A stretch of DNA of 5,420 nt from Gammaproteobacteria bacterium. Its GTDB lineage: Bacteria > Pseudomonadota > Gammaproteobacteria > Burkholderiales > Burkholderiaceae_C. Position numbers and translations under genes: made by a program. Positions 1-5,420 of this stretch are shown here, one piece after another. The notes beneath the pieces were generated by a model. That model ran no database searches. It saw nothing but the letters and a program-made list of their open reading frames with translations, and had not been told where the DNA came from. Each line of letters begins with the position of its first letter. The stretch's first letter is position 1. The stretch spans positions 1 to 5,420 of the forward strand of contig JASGCH010000072.1 of the NCBI GenBank assembly GCA_030054245.1. The letters run 5' to 3'.

Positions 1-1
1 A

Positions 2-2227
2 AGAAAATTAACCGAAGCTGAAGGCTTAGAACGCTATTTACATAATAAATACACTGGACAAAAGCGGTTTTCATTAGAAGGTGGAGAGAGTTTTATTGTT
101 TGTATGGATGAGCTCATTCGTCAAGCCGGTAGCGGGGGGATCCAAGAAATAGTCATTGGTATGGCACATCGCGGAAGATTAAATTTACTCATCAATACCT
201 TACGCAAAAACCCTAAAGACTTATTTGCTGAATTTGAGCACACGGCACCGGAAGATTTACCCGCGGGAGATGTTAAATACCATCAAGGATTTAGTTCTGA
301 TATAGCGACACCCGGTGGACCGCTCCATTTAACTTTGGCGTTTAACCCTTCACACCTAGAAATTGTCAACCCGGTGGTCATAGGCTCAGTACGGGCACGC
401 ATGGATAGAAGACAAGATCACGCTGGAGAACAAGTTTTACCCGTGGTGGTGCACGGCGACGCGGCTATTGCCGGTCAAGGGGTGAATCAAGAAACTTTTG
501 CTTTAGCTCAAACCCGTGGTTACACCACACATGGCACGATTCACATCGTGATCAACAACCAAATTGGCTTTACCACTTCGGACCCGCGCGATATGCGTTC
601 CAGTGCTTTTTGTACGGATATCGCCAAAATGGTCGAAGCACCGGTGTTACATGTCAACGGCGACGATCCAGAAGCAGTGGTTTTTGTAACCCAATTGGCA
701 GTGGATTATCGCAAACAATTTAAACAAGATGTCGTCATCGATATCATTTGCTTTCGCAAACTTGGGCACAATGAGCAAGATACCCCGGCGATCACCCAAC
801 CTTTGATGTATAGCGTCATTGCCAAACATCTTGGCGTTCGCCAATTGTATGCTAACAAATTAATTGCCCAAAAAATTCTCGATGTATCTGAGGTTACCCA
901 ATTGGTGGATGCTTACCGTCAAGAATTAGACAATGGGGTCCATACCCAAGAGGTAGTTTTAACCAATTATAAAAATCAGTTTTCTACCGACTGGTCGCCT
1001 TTTCTCAACCGTGTGTGGAGTGATCAGGCAAACACAGCTATCCCTGTTTCAGAGTGGCGGAGACTGGCGGAACAAACTTGCCAATTGCCTAACAATATAA
1101 CCGTCCATTCTTTGGTAGAAAAAGTGTATAAAGATCGTCTGGCGATGGGGCGGGGTGAAATACCCGTGGATTGGGGAATGGGAGAACAAATGGCTTACGC
1201 CTCATTGCTGGTGAGTGCTTATCCGGTACGCATCTCAGGAGAAGACTGCGGTCGGGGAACCTTTTCCCACCGTCATGCCGTTATACATGATCAAAAGCGT
1301 ACCAGCTGGGATACTGGGACATACATTCCTTTACAAAATATATCGGAAGGACAAGCGCATTTTACGATCATAGATTCTATTTTATCCGAAGAAGCTGTGA
1401 TGGCTTTTGAATACGGTTATGCCTCCAATGCACCCGATACTTTGGTCGTTTGGGAGGGTCAATTTGGCGATTTTGCGAATGGAGCGCAAATGGTGATTGA
1501 CCAATTTATAGTTTCAGCTGAGGTCAAGTGGGGGCGGTTAAATGGCATTGTACTCATGTTGCCACACGGACACGAAGGGCAAGGTCCAGAGCACAGTTCA
1601 GCACGCTTAGAAAGGTTTATGCAACTCGCCGCCAACAACAACATCAACATCGTACAACCCACCACTGCCAGTCAAATTTTTCATATTTTGCGTAGGCAAA
1701 TGGTACGCAATATCCGTAAACCTTTGATTATTTTTACCCCCAAATCCTTATTGCGCAAAAAAGAAGCCTGCTCACCTTTGTCGGAATTTACTGAAGGGGC
1801 TTTTCAAACGGTCATCGCTGATGAAGGGGGTTTGTCCGCAGACAAAGTCAATCGATTGATCGTTTGTACGGGTAAAGTCTATTTTGATTTGGTGCAAAAA
1901 AGGCAGGAACTGGATGTAAACCATGTGGCGATCATTCGACTAGAACAACTCTACCCTTTTCCACAAAAAGTATTTAAGAGTGTGTTGAATCTTTATCCCC
2001 ATTTAACAGAAGTCATTTGGTGTCAGGAAGAACCTAAAAATCAGGGAGCTTGGTTTTTTATTCAACCCGCTATTTTTGACCATTTGGAAACAGGGCAAAA
2101 ATTGGCTTATGCGGGACGCATGGATTCAGCATCGCCCGCGGTAGGCTATTTGCATTTACACCAGAGTCAACAAAAGGAATTGGTCGATCAAGCTTTTAGC
2201 AAAATCAACCATTATCTGGAGAAGTAG
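2..2227 (+). CDS. sucA: 2-oxoglutarate dehydrogenase E1 component, 5'-truncated by the window edge
   Basis: This is the thiamine-diphosphate-dependent E1 subunit, which decarboxylates 2-oxoglutarate and succinylates the lipoyl group of E2 in the cytoplasmic complex. The frame is open from base 2 to a TAG stop and gives 741 residues. E. coli SucA has about 933, so roughly the first 200 residues and the true start lie upstream. The ATG at 104 is internal: the 34 codons before it still read as SucA ('LTEAEGLERYL', 'RFSLEGGESF'). In partial numbering, visible motifs are 'GMAHRGRLN' with His56, 'KYHQGFSSD' with His94 (E. coli active-site His260 and His298), the ThDP/metal motif from 'HGDAA' at 151 to 'NNQIGFTT' at 185, 'SGEDCGRGT' at 412, 'PHGHEGQGPEHSS' at 521, and 'SASPAVGY' near the C-terminus. 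The C-terminal half resembles betaproteobacterial SucA. No frameshift or missing key residue was seen. Its promoter is outside the window. Confidence 0.97.
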   Translation, partial: RKLTEAEGLERYLHNKYTGQKRFSLEGGESFIVCMDELIRQAGSGGIQEIVIGMAHRGRLNLLINTLRKNPKDLFAEFEHTAPEDLPAGDVKYHQGFSSDIATPGGPLHLTLAFNPSHLEIVNPVVIGSVRARMDRRQDHAGEQVLPVVVHGDAAIAGQGVNQETFALAQTRGYTTHGTIHIVINNQIGFTTSDPRDMRSSAFCTDIAKMVEAPVLHVNGDDPEAVVFVTQLAVDYRKQFKQDVVIDIICFRKLGHNEQDTPAITQPLMYSVIAKHLGVRQLYANKLIAQKILDVSEVTQLVDAYRQELDNGVHTQEVVLTNYKNQFSTDWSPFLNRVWSDQANTAIPVSEWRRLAEQTCQLPNNITVHSLVEKVYKDRLAMGRGEIPVDWGMGEQMAYASLLVSAYPVRISGEDCGRGTFSHRHAVIHDQKRTSWDTGTYIPLQNISEGQAHFTIIDSILSEEAVMAFEYGYASNAPDTLVVWEGQFGDFANGAQMVIDQFIVSAEVKWGRLNGIVLMLPHGHEGQGPEHSSARLERFMQLAANNNINIVQPTTASQIFHILRRQMVRNIRKPLIIFTPKSLLRKKEACSPLSEFTEGAFQTVIADEGGLSADKVNRLIVCTGKVYFDLVQKRQELDVNHVAIIRLEQLYPFPQKVFKSVLNLYPHLTEVIWCQEEPKNQGAWFFIQPAIFDHLETGQKLAYAGRMDSASPAVGYLHLHQSQQKELVDQAFSKINHYLEK

Positions 2228-2302
2228 CATCGAGATGAGGAAGGTACTTGTTTATGATAAGATATTTAAGATCGCTGTCGCGTCGGCTGTCATGATTAAA
2301 AA

Positions 2303-2319
2303 CTGAAGTTCGCTTCCAG
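2303..2319 (+). other. Stem-loop A with UUCG tetraloop
   Basis: CTGAAG (2303-2308) pairs with CTT (2313-2315) and CAG (2317-2319), leaving one bulged C at 2316 and a TTCG loop at 2309-2312. UUCG is a well-known stabilising tetraloop, although here the closing pair is G-C rather than the classic C-G. The stem is short, so on its own this is weak; its value is as the first of four adjacent hairpins. Confidence 0.35.
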
Positions 2320-2333
2320 CCGAATTGACGCCG

Positions 2334-2353
2334 GGCCCACCTAAGGGTGAGCC
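2334..2353 (+). other. Stem-loop B
   Basis: GGC-C-CACC (2334-2341) faces GGTG-A-GCC (2346-2353) around a TAAG loop at 2342-2345. This gives seven Watson-Crick pairs with one internal C-A mismatch. No T-tract follows, so it is not an intrinsic terminator. Confidence 0.4.
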
Positions 2354-2360
2354 GCATCAC

Positions 2361-2400
2361 GCATGCTAGGATGAATCCAGCAGTGGCCATCCTAGTGCGC
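2361..2400 (+). other. Stem-loop C with perfect 8-bp core
   Basis: CTAGGATG (2366-2373) is exactly complementary to CATCCTAG (2388-2395). Below the core the arms continue with two G-U pairs, one A-C mismatch and two more GC pairs (2361-2362 with 2399-2400). Inside the 14-nt loop CCA (2377-2379) can pair with TGG (2384-2386) across a GCAG loop. It is the longest structure in the gap. The palindrome could equally act in DNA as a protein-binding site. Confidence 0.5.
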
Positions 2401-2402
2401 TA

Positions 2403-2424
2403 GCTGTTTAACGGGTTTAACAGC
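2403..2424 (+). other. Stem-loop D with GTTTAAC direct repeats just upstream of sucB
   Basis: GCTGTT (2403-2408) pairs with AACAGC (2419-2424). After one T-T mismatch, AA (2410-2411) pairs with TT (2416-2417), leaving a CGGG loop. The same bases contain two direct copies of GTTTAAC (2406-2412 and 2415-2421) nine bases apart. The structure ends 17 nt before the sucB ATG, close enough to affect ribosome access. No T-run follows, so termination is unlikely. Confidence 0.4.
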
Positions 2425-2441
2425 CCAACACATTCAATAGT

Positions 2442-3722
2442 ATGAAAGAAATAGACATAAAAATACCGCAATTAGCCGAGTCGGTTACGCAAGGCACTTT
2501 GTTAGAATGGAAGTATCAGGTGGGCGATACTGTGTTGAGAGATGCCATCTTGGTTGAACTGGAAACAGATAAAGTAGTCCTCGAGATAGTGGCTTCAGAG
2601 GGAGGAGGGATTTTGCAAACAATCTTGGCTAAAAATGGAGAAACGGTGTATCCTCAACAGGTTATCGCCAAAATGATGTTACAAGAAGGTGGGGTCATGG
2701 CTACAAACTCTCATTCTCAGGTGCCCCAGACTCCACAAACTCCGCAGATTCCCGAAGAAGCTCCCAGAGCCACCAAGACACAGCCGGCTGGTAGCGAAGG
2801 AGGGTTTGCTTCGTCCATCCCTGTGGCTATGCCAGCGGCGGCTAAACTCCTACGAGAACATAGCTTAGACCCAGCAACCATTGCGGGTTCCGGTCGGGGA
2901 GGGCGTATTACCAAAGAAGATGTACGACAGATCTTAGAAGTTAATATACCCCCTAGTTCAGTCCGGCCAGAACCACCCACTAAAGCCCTAGAAGTCAGCG
3001 CGCCGCCGATACCCACTAGCCATAGACCTGAACAAAGAGTGCCAATGACGCGACTGCGTGCACGAATTGCCGAACGACTCCTGCAATCGCAAGCCAACAA
3101 CGCCATCTTGACTACTTTTAACGAAGTCAATATGGCGCCCATTATTCAATTGCGCCAAAAGTACCAAGAGCGCTTTGAAAAGGCCCACGGTGTTAAATTA
3201 GGGTTTATGAGTTTTTTTGTCAAAGCCGCAGTATATGCCTTAAAAAAATTTCCCATATTAAATGCTTCAGTCGAAGGGGCTGATATTATTTATCACGGTT
3301 ATTTTGATATAGGTATCGCGGTCGGTTCGGCACGAGGTTTGGTTGTGCCCATTATTCGAGACGCTGACCAGCTGAGTTTTGCTGAAATAGAAAAGAAAAT
3401 CACACTCTATGGCCATAAAGCCCAAGAGGGAAAATTAGACTTGGCTGATTTAACCGGCGGAACTTTTTCAATTTCTAACGGTGGTGTGTTTGGTTCCATG
3501 TTGTCTACGCCGATTATCAATCCACCGCAATCAGCGATTTTAGGGATTCATGCCACCAAGGATAGGGCGGTCGTAGAAAATGGGCAAATTGTCATTCGGC
3601 CGATCAATTATTTAGCCATGAGTTACGATCATCGTATCATCGATGGACGCGAGGCGGTACAGGGTTTGGTGGCTATGAAAGACGCCTTAGAAGACCCGGC
3701 GACTTTGTTGTTTGATTTATAA
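2442..3722 (+). CDS. sucB: 2-oxoglutarate dehydrogenase E2 component (dihydrolipoamide succinyltransferase)
   Basis: This core subunit carries the lipoyl arm and transfers the succinyl group from E1 to CoA. The 426 residues are close to the usual length of about 400. Residues 1-78 are the lipoyl domain, with the lipoylated Lys44 in 'ETDKVVLE'. A Pro/Gln/Thr-rich linker (about 79-125, with 'PQTPQTPQIP') leads to the peripheral subunit-binding domain at about 129-166 ('AKLLREHSLDP', 'GRGGRITKEDV'). A second Pro-rich linker spans about 167-198, and the catalytic domain runs 199-426 with 'VPMTRLRARIAERLL', 'TTFNEVNM' and the active-site motif 'SYDHRIIDGRE' (His397, Asp401). The ATG at 2442 is the first start after an in-frame TAA at 2418 and gives the expected N-terminus 'KIPQLAES'. 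No clear Shine-Dalgarno precedes it. It probably shares a transcript with sucA and lpdA. Confidence 0.97.
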   Translation: MKEIDIKIPQLAESVTQGTLLEWKYQVGDTVLRDAILVELETDKVVLEIVASEGGGILQTILAKNGETVYPQQVIAKMMLQEGGVMATNSHSQVPQTPQTPQIPEEAPRATKTQPAGSEGGFASSIPVAMPAAAKLLREHSLDPATIAGSGRGGRITKEDVRQILEVNIPPSSVRPEPPTKALEVSAPPIPTSHRPEQRVPMTRLRARIAERLLQSQANNAILTTFNEVNMAPIIQLRQKYQERFEKAHGVKLGFMSFFVKAAVYALKKFPILNASVEGADIIYHGYFDIGIAVGSARGLVVPIIRDADQLSFAEIEKKITLYGHKAQEGKLDLADLTGGTFSISNGGVFGSMLSTPIINPPQSAILGIHATKDRAVVENGQIVIRPINYLAMSYDHRIIDGREAVQGLVAMKDALEDPATLLFDL

Positions 3723-3738
3723 TCTAGCCTCATCACTT

Positions 3739-3742
3739 GGAG
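3739..3742 (+). promoter_or_regulatory. Shine-Dalgarno of lpdA
   Basis: GGAG lies seven bases before the ATG at 3750, within the 27-bp sucB-lpdA spacer. It supports that start. It also contrasts with sucB, which has no comparable site. Confidence 0.8.
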
Positions 3743-3749
3743 TACCAAA

Positions 3750-5189
3750 ATGTCTAATTACGATGTTATAGCAGTGGGTGGAGGACCCGGTGGTTATGTC
3801 GCCGCCATAAGAGCGGCACAACTTGGCTTAAAAGTCGCTTGTATCGATGCGTCTAGGCGGCCTGATGGAAAACCAGCGCTGGGTGGCACCTGCACCAATG
3901 TGGGTTGTATTCCTTCTAAAGCTCTCTTGCAATCCAGCGAATTTTTTTCTTTGTTGCAAAACGATTTTGCCACACACGGCATTCAGGTGAAGGACGCCAA
4001 AATCGACTTGGCACAAATGATGCAAAGAAAAAACCAAATCATTCAACAAAACAACCTAGGGGTAGCTTACCTCTTAAAAAAAAATAAAGTTGATTTTTAT
4101 CATGGCACAGCGGAATGGGTCGAACCGCCCTCTAGGGGAGACTCTTACCCACATCGGATTAAAGTGGTGACGACTCAAGGGGAATCCATACTCCAAAGCA
4201 AAAACTTGGTCATAGCCACCGGTTCCCTGCCAAGACCTTTGCCCGATTTAGCCTTTGACGAACACAGAGTCTTGTCCAACGAAGGTATTTTAAGCTTGAC
4301 TGAAGTACCTAAGGTATTGTGCGTTTTAGGTGCTGGAGTGATTGGCTTAGAAATGGGCTCGGTCTGGCAACGCTTGGGGGCCAAAGTCATTATTTTAGAA
4401 GCGCTCCAAGATTTTTTGCCAGCGGCCGATCGATCCATCAGCCAAGAAGCTTATAAATTTTTTAAAGCCCAAGGATTGACTCTAGAACTTGGCATCCGTT
4501 TGCAGTCGGCCGTCGTTGCTGACCAAGCCGTGCATATTCAATATCACAACGCCCGTGGAGAATTGCAATCCATCCAAGCCGACCAGTTTTTGGTGTCCAT
4601 TGGGCGCATCGCTCAAACTCAAGGTCTGAACCTGGCTATTTCAGGGGTAGAGACTCTACCCGATGGTAAAATTAAGGTGGACTCTCGCTTACAAACCAAT
4701 GTACCCGGCATTTGGGCTGTTGGCGATGTGATAGGGGGACCTATGTTAGCACACAAAGCTGAAGAAGAAGGGGTGGCGGTGGCAGAATCTATTGCAGGAC
4801 AATCGGGACATGTCAATTATCAAACCATTCCTTGGGTCATTTACACCGACCCTGAATTAGCTTGGGTGGGCCAAACCGAGCAACAAGTACAAGCTTTAGG
4901 AAGAGCTTACAAAGTAGGTAGCTTTCCGTTTATGGCGAACGGGCGAGCACGAGCGCTCGGCAATACCCATGGCTTGGTAAAAATCATCGCCGACGCCAAC
5001 ACCGACGAAATTTTAGGGGTGCACATCTTAGGTCCACAAGCCAGCGAACTGATTGCTGAAGCGGCTATGGCTATGGAATTTAGAGCCACTAGCGAAGACT
5101 TGGCGCGCATCTGCCACGCTCACCCCAGCCTTGCCGAAACCACCCGAGAAGCGGCCTTGGCGGTTACTGGCAGGGCCTTGCATATTTGA
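3750..5189 (+). CDS. lpdA: Dihydrolipoyl dehydrogenase, E3 component of the 2-oxoglutarate dehydrogenase complex
   Basis: This FAD flavoenzyme reoxidises the dihydrolipoyl group of SucB and reduces NAD+. The 479 residues match the family length. The N-terminal FAD-binding motif is 'GGGPGG' at residues 10-15. The redox-active disulfide is Cys48 and Cys53 in 'GGTCTNVGCIPSKALL', where Thr replaces the commoner Leu after the first Cys. The NAD-binding motif is 'GAGVIG' (194-199), followed by Glu217 at the end of the next strand. The second FAD motif is 'WAVGDV' (322-327) with 'LAHKAEEEG'. The C-terminal dimer interface carries the catalytic His458-Glu463 pair in 'HAHPSLAE'. It starts 27 bp after sucB with a good Shine-Dalgarno, so it is most likely in the same operon and serves as that complex's own E3; sharing with pyruvate dehydrogenase cannot be excluded. 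Its last 63 bp are duplicated downstream, but this copy is complete. Confidence 0.97.
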   Translation: MSNYDVIAVGGGPGGYVAAIRAAQLGLKVACIDASRRPDGKPALGGTCTNVGCIPSKALLQSSEFFSLLQNDFATHGIQVKDAKIDLAQMMQRKNQIIQQNNLGVAYLLKKNKVDFYHGTAEWVEPPSRGDSYPHRIKVVTTQGESILQSKNLVIATGSLPRPLPDLAFDEHRVLSNEGILSLTEVPKVLCVLGAGVIGLEMGSVWQRLGAKVIILEALQDFLPAADRSISQEAYKFFKAQGLTLELGIRLQSAVVADQAVHIQYHNARGELQSIQADQFLVSIGRIAQTQGLNLAISGVETLPDGKIKVDSRLQTNVPGIWAVGDVIGGPMLAHKAEEEGVAVAESIAGQSGHVNYQTIPWVIYTDPELAWVGQTEQQVQALGRAYKVGSFPFMANGRARALGNTHGLVKIIADANTDEILGVHILGPQASELIAEAAMAMEFRATSEDLARICHAHPSLAETTREAALAVTGRALHI

Positions 5190-5217
5190 GGTCACAAGAC
5201 CTTTGCACAAGCTCGGA
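5127..5217 (+). repeat. 91-bp direct repeat, copy 1 (lpdA 3' end plus 28 bp downstream)
   Basis: This segment covers the last 20 codons and stop of lpdA and 28 bp beyond. It is identical at all 91 positions to 5330-5420, with an offset of 203 bp. The upstream boundary is sharp: the bases before 5127 and before 5330 show no similarity. The downstream boundary is unknown because copy 2 runs into the window end. Confidence 0.97.
5189..5202 (+). other. Small hairpin at the lpdA stop codon
   Basis: AGGTC (5189-5193) pairs with GACCT (5198-5202) around ACAA, starting on the last base of the stop codon. Only TTT follows, so it could be at best a weak terminator. It is repeated in copy 2 at 5392-5405. 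Confidence 0.25.
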
Positions 5218-5223
5218 CGAGCT
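5210..5223. repeat. Short palindrome after lpdA
   Basis: AGCTCG (5210-5215) and CGAGCT (5218-5223) form a perfect 6-bp inverted repeat around GA. Copy 1 of the direct repeat can be confirmed only to 5217, the second base of this centre, because copy 2 meets the window end at the matching base. Confidence 0.4.
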
Positions 5224-5232
5224 AGCCAATGA

Positions 5233-5336
5233 CAAGGCTTCTGCGATCGCCCCCAGCTTCATTTCCGAAGAGGGTCATGGTGGGCGTTCCCAGTCTCGCA
5301 TATTGAGTATATGCGAGACTGGGAGCGGAAGCCTTG
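5233..5336. repeat. Outer inverted repeat enclosing the spacer hairpin
   Basis: CAAGGCTTC (5233-5241) is the exact reverse complement of GAAGCCTTG (5328-5336). The pair encloses the large hairpin and could mark the ends of a ~104-bp palindromic or MITE-like unit. The right arm straddles the junction at 5330 and owes seven of its nine bases to the copied lpdA sequence, so chance is a real alternative. No transposase gene or target-site duplication was seen. Confidence 0.3.
5285..5327. repeat. Large perfect-core inverted repeat (palindromic intergenic element)
   Basis: CCCAGTCTCGCATAT (5289-5303) and ATATGCGAGACTGGG (5309-5323) are perfect reverse complements around a 5-nt loop, TGAGT (5304-5308). 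The stem extends outward with T-A, a T-G wobble, G-C and C-G to 5285/5327, giving 19 pairs. No T-tract follows on the + strand, so a classic intrinsic terminator is not supported. Size, perfection and position after a gene fit a dispersed palindromic repeat; the outer GCGTTCCCA edge recalls the CGTTCCCA...TGGGAACG family common in Proteobacteria, which is a comparison from memory. In RNA it would be a strong 3'-end-protecting hairpin downstream of lpdA. Confidence 0.85.
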
Positions 5337-5392
5337 CCGAAACCACCCGAGAAGCGGCCTTGGCGGTTACTGGCAGGGCCTTGCATATTTGA
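5330..5392 (+). pseudogene. Duplicated C-terminal fragment of lpdA
   Basis: These 63 bp repeat exactly the last 20 codons and TGA stop of lpdA. The fragment lacks the catalytic His458 and every cofactor domain, so it cannot be a dihydrolipoyl dehydrogenase. It sits in a different frame from lpdA (offset 203). That frame is open from a TTG at 5186 that overlaps the lpdA stop, giving a nominal 68-residue reading frame whose first 48 residues resemble nothing I know. The absence of divergence from the parent implies a recent event, gene conversion or an artefact. Confidence 0.75.
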
Positions 5393-5420
5393 GGTCACAA
5401 GACCTTTGCACAAGCTCGGA
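5330..5420 (+). repeat. 91-bp direct repeat, copy 2, running into the window end
   Basis: This is identical to 5127-5217. The 112-bp spacer between the copies (5218-5329) holds the large hairpin and no convincing gene. If the sequence beyond 5420 continues as the bases after 5217 do, the structure is a tandem repeat with a 203-bp unit. Confidence 0.97.

Larger units (their letters stand above)
2228..2441 (+). other. Structured sucA-sucB intergenic region with four consecutive stem-loops
   Basis: These 214 bp separate two genes that normally sit close together in one transcript. No credible gene is visible. From 2303 on, the + strand can form four hairpins in a row, listed separately, at 2303-2319, 2334-2353, 2361-2400 and 2403-2424. 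The first part (2228-2302) is AT-richer and shows only a repeated GCTGTC (2274-2279, 2286-2291) and weak promoter-like hexamers. The close packing suggests an RNA element, such as an intercistronic processing or stability signal, a cis-regulatory leader for sucB, a small RNA, or an inserted palindromic repeat. A 'sucA RNA motif' is described upstream of sucA in Burkholderiales, but this region lies upstream of sucB, so I do not equate them. The folding is hand-drawn inference. Confidence 0.5.

Noticed and set aside
104..106. ATG at 104 as the start of sucA.
   Set aside because: The frame is open upstream to base 2 and those 34 codons are conserved SucA sequence, so this Met is internal.
2248..2272. 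Possible promoter for sucB: TTGTTT at 2248 and TATGAT at 2253.
   Set aside because: The two hexamers overlap and no -35/-10 pair with 16-18 bp spacing is present. An internal promoter is possible but not supported.
2322..2349. GAATTGACG followed by GGGCCC and GGTG resembles the 16S rRNA segment around the universal 915 region.
   Set aside because: The match needs several gaps, no flanking rRNA sequence is present, and the stretch is explained as well by hairpin B. Treated as chance.
2205..3188. Minus-strand open frames in and around sucB (for example 2717-3142) and similar ones opposite sucA and lpdA.
   Set aside because: They lie opposite well-supported genes or, at 2205-2390, across the hairpin region; none shows a recognisable domain.
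5243..5250. GCGATCGC, the cyanobacterial HIP1 octamer.
   Set aside because: I noticed a single occurrence only, and the protein sequences point to Proteobacteria.
5285..5335. Intrinsic terminator for the operon at the large hairpin.
   Set aside because: The stem is strong but the 3' flank is AGCGGAAGCCTTG with no T-tract, and the reverse strand also has no T-run after the stem.
5127..5420. attL/attR of a genomic island.
   Set aside because: Only 112 bp lie between the repeats, with no integrase or cargo; at most a relic or an analogy.

Overview
The window holds most of a 2-oxoglutarate dehydrogenase complex operon, all on the + strand: sucA (E1, 5' end cut off by the window edge), sucB (E2) and lpdA (E3). 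All three proteins are read from intact frames, and the catalytic and cofactor motifs that fall inside the window are present. The order sucA-sucB-lpdA, with an E3 gene directly downstream of E2, and long SucA stretches such as the 'QPTTASQIFH' region are the pattern I associate with Betaproteobacteria, with some Gammaproteobacteria as the alternative. The DNA looks only moderately GC-rich, lower than a typical Burkholderiales chromosome. No species can be named from this.

Layout: positions 2-2227 are sucA without roughly its first 200 codons. Positions 2228-2441 are a 214-bp gap, long for two genes whose products form one complex. Its 3' two thirds can fold into four successive stem-loops, ending 17 nt before the sucB start, and sucB has no clear Shine-Dalgarno sequence. 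sucB runs 2442-3722. A 27-bp spacer with a good Shine-Dalgarno leads to lpdA at 3750-5189.

The last ~230 bp are the least ordinary part. The final 63 bp of lpdA plus 28 bp downstream (5127-5217) reappear as an exact 91-bp direct repeat at 5330-5420, where the window ends. Between the copies lie 112 bp with no convincing gene and a perfect 15-bp inverted repeat (19 pairs with a G-U and flanking pairs). The simplest readings are a 203-bp tandem duplication carrying a palindromic element, a relic of an element that duplicated the gene end, or an assembly or amplification artefact near a contig end.

Together the genes encode the complex that converts 2-oxoglutarate, CoA and NAD+ to succinyl-CoA, CO2 and NADH in the TCA cycle. 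E1 decarboxylates, lipoyl-bearing E2 transfers the succinyl group to CoA, and E3 reoxidises the lipoyl group. I found no novel multi-gene system here. The points worth following up are the structured sucA-sucB gap and the duplicated lpdA tail with its hairpin.
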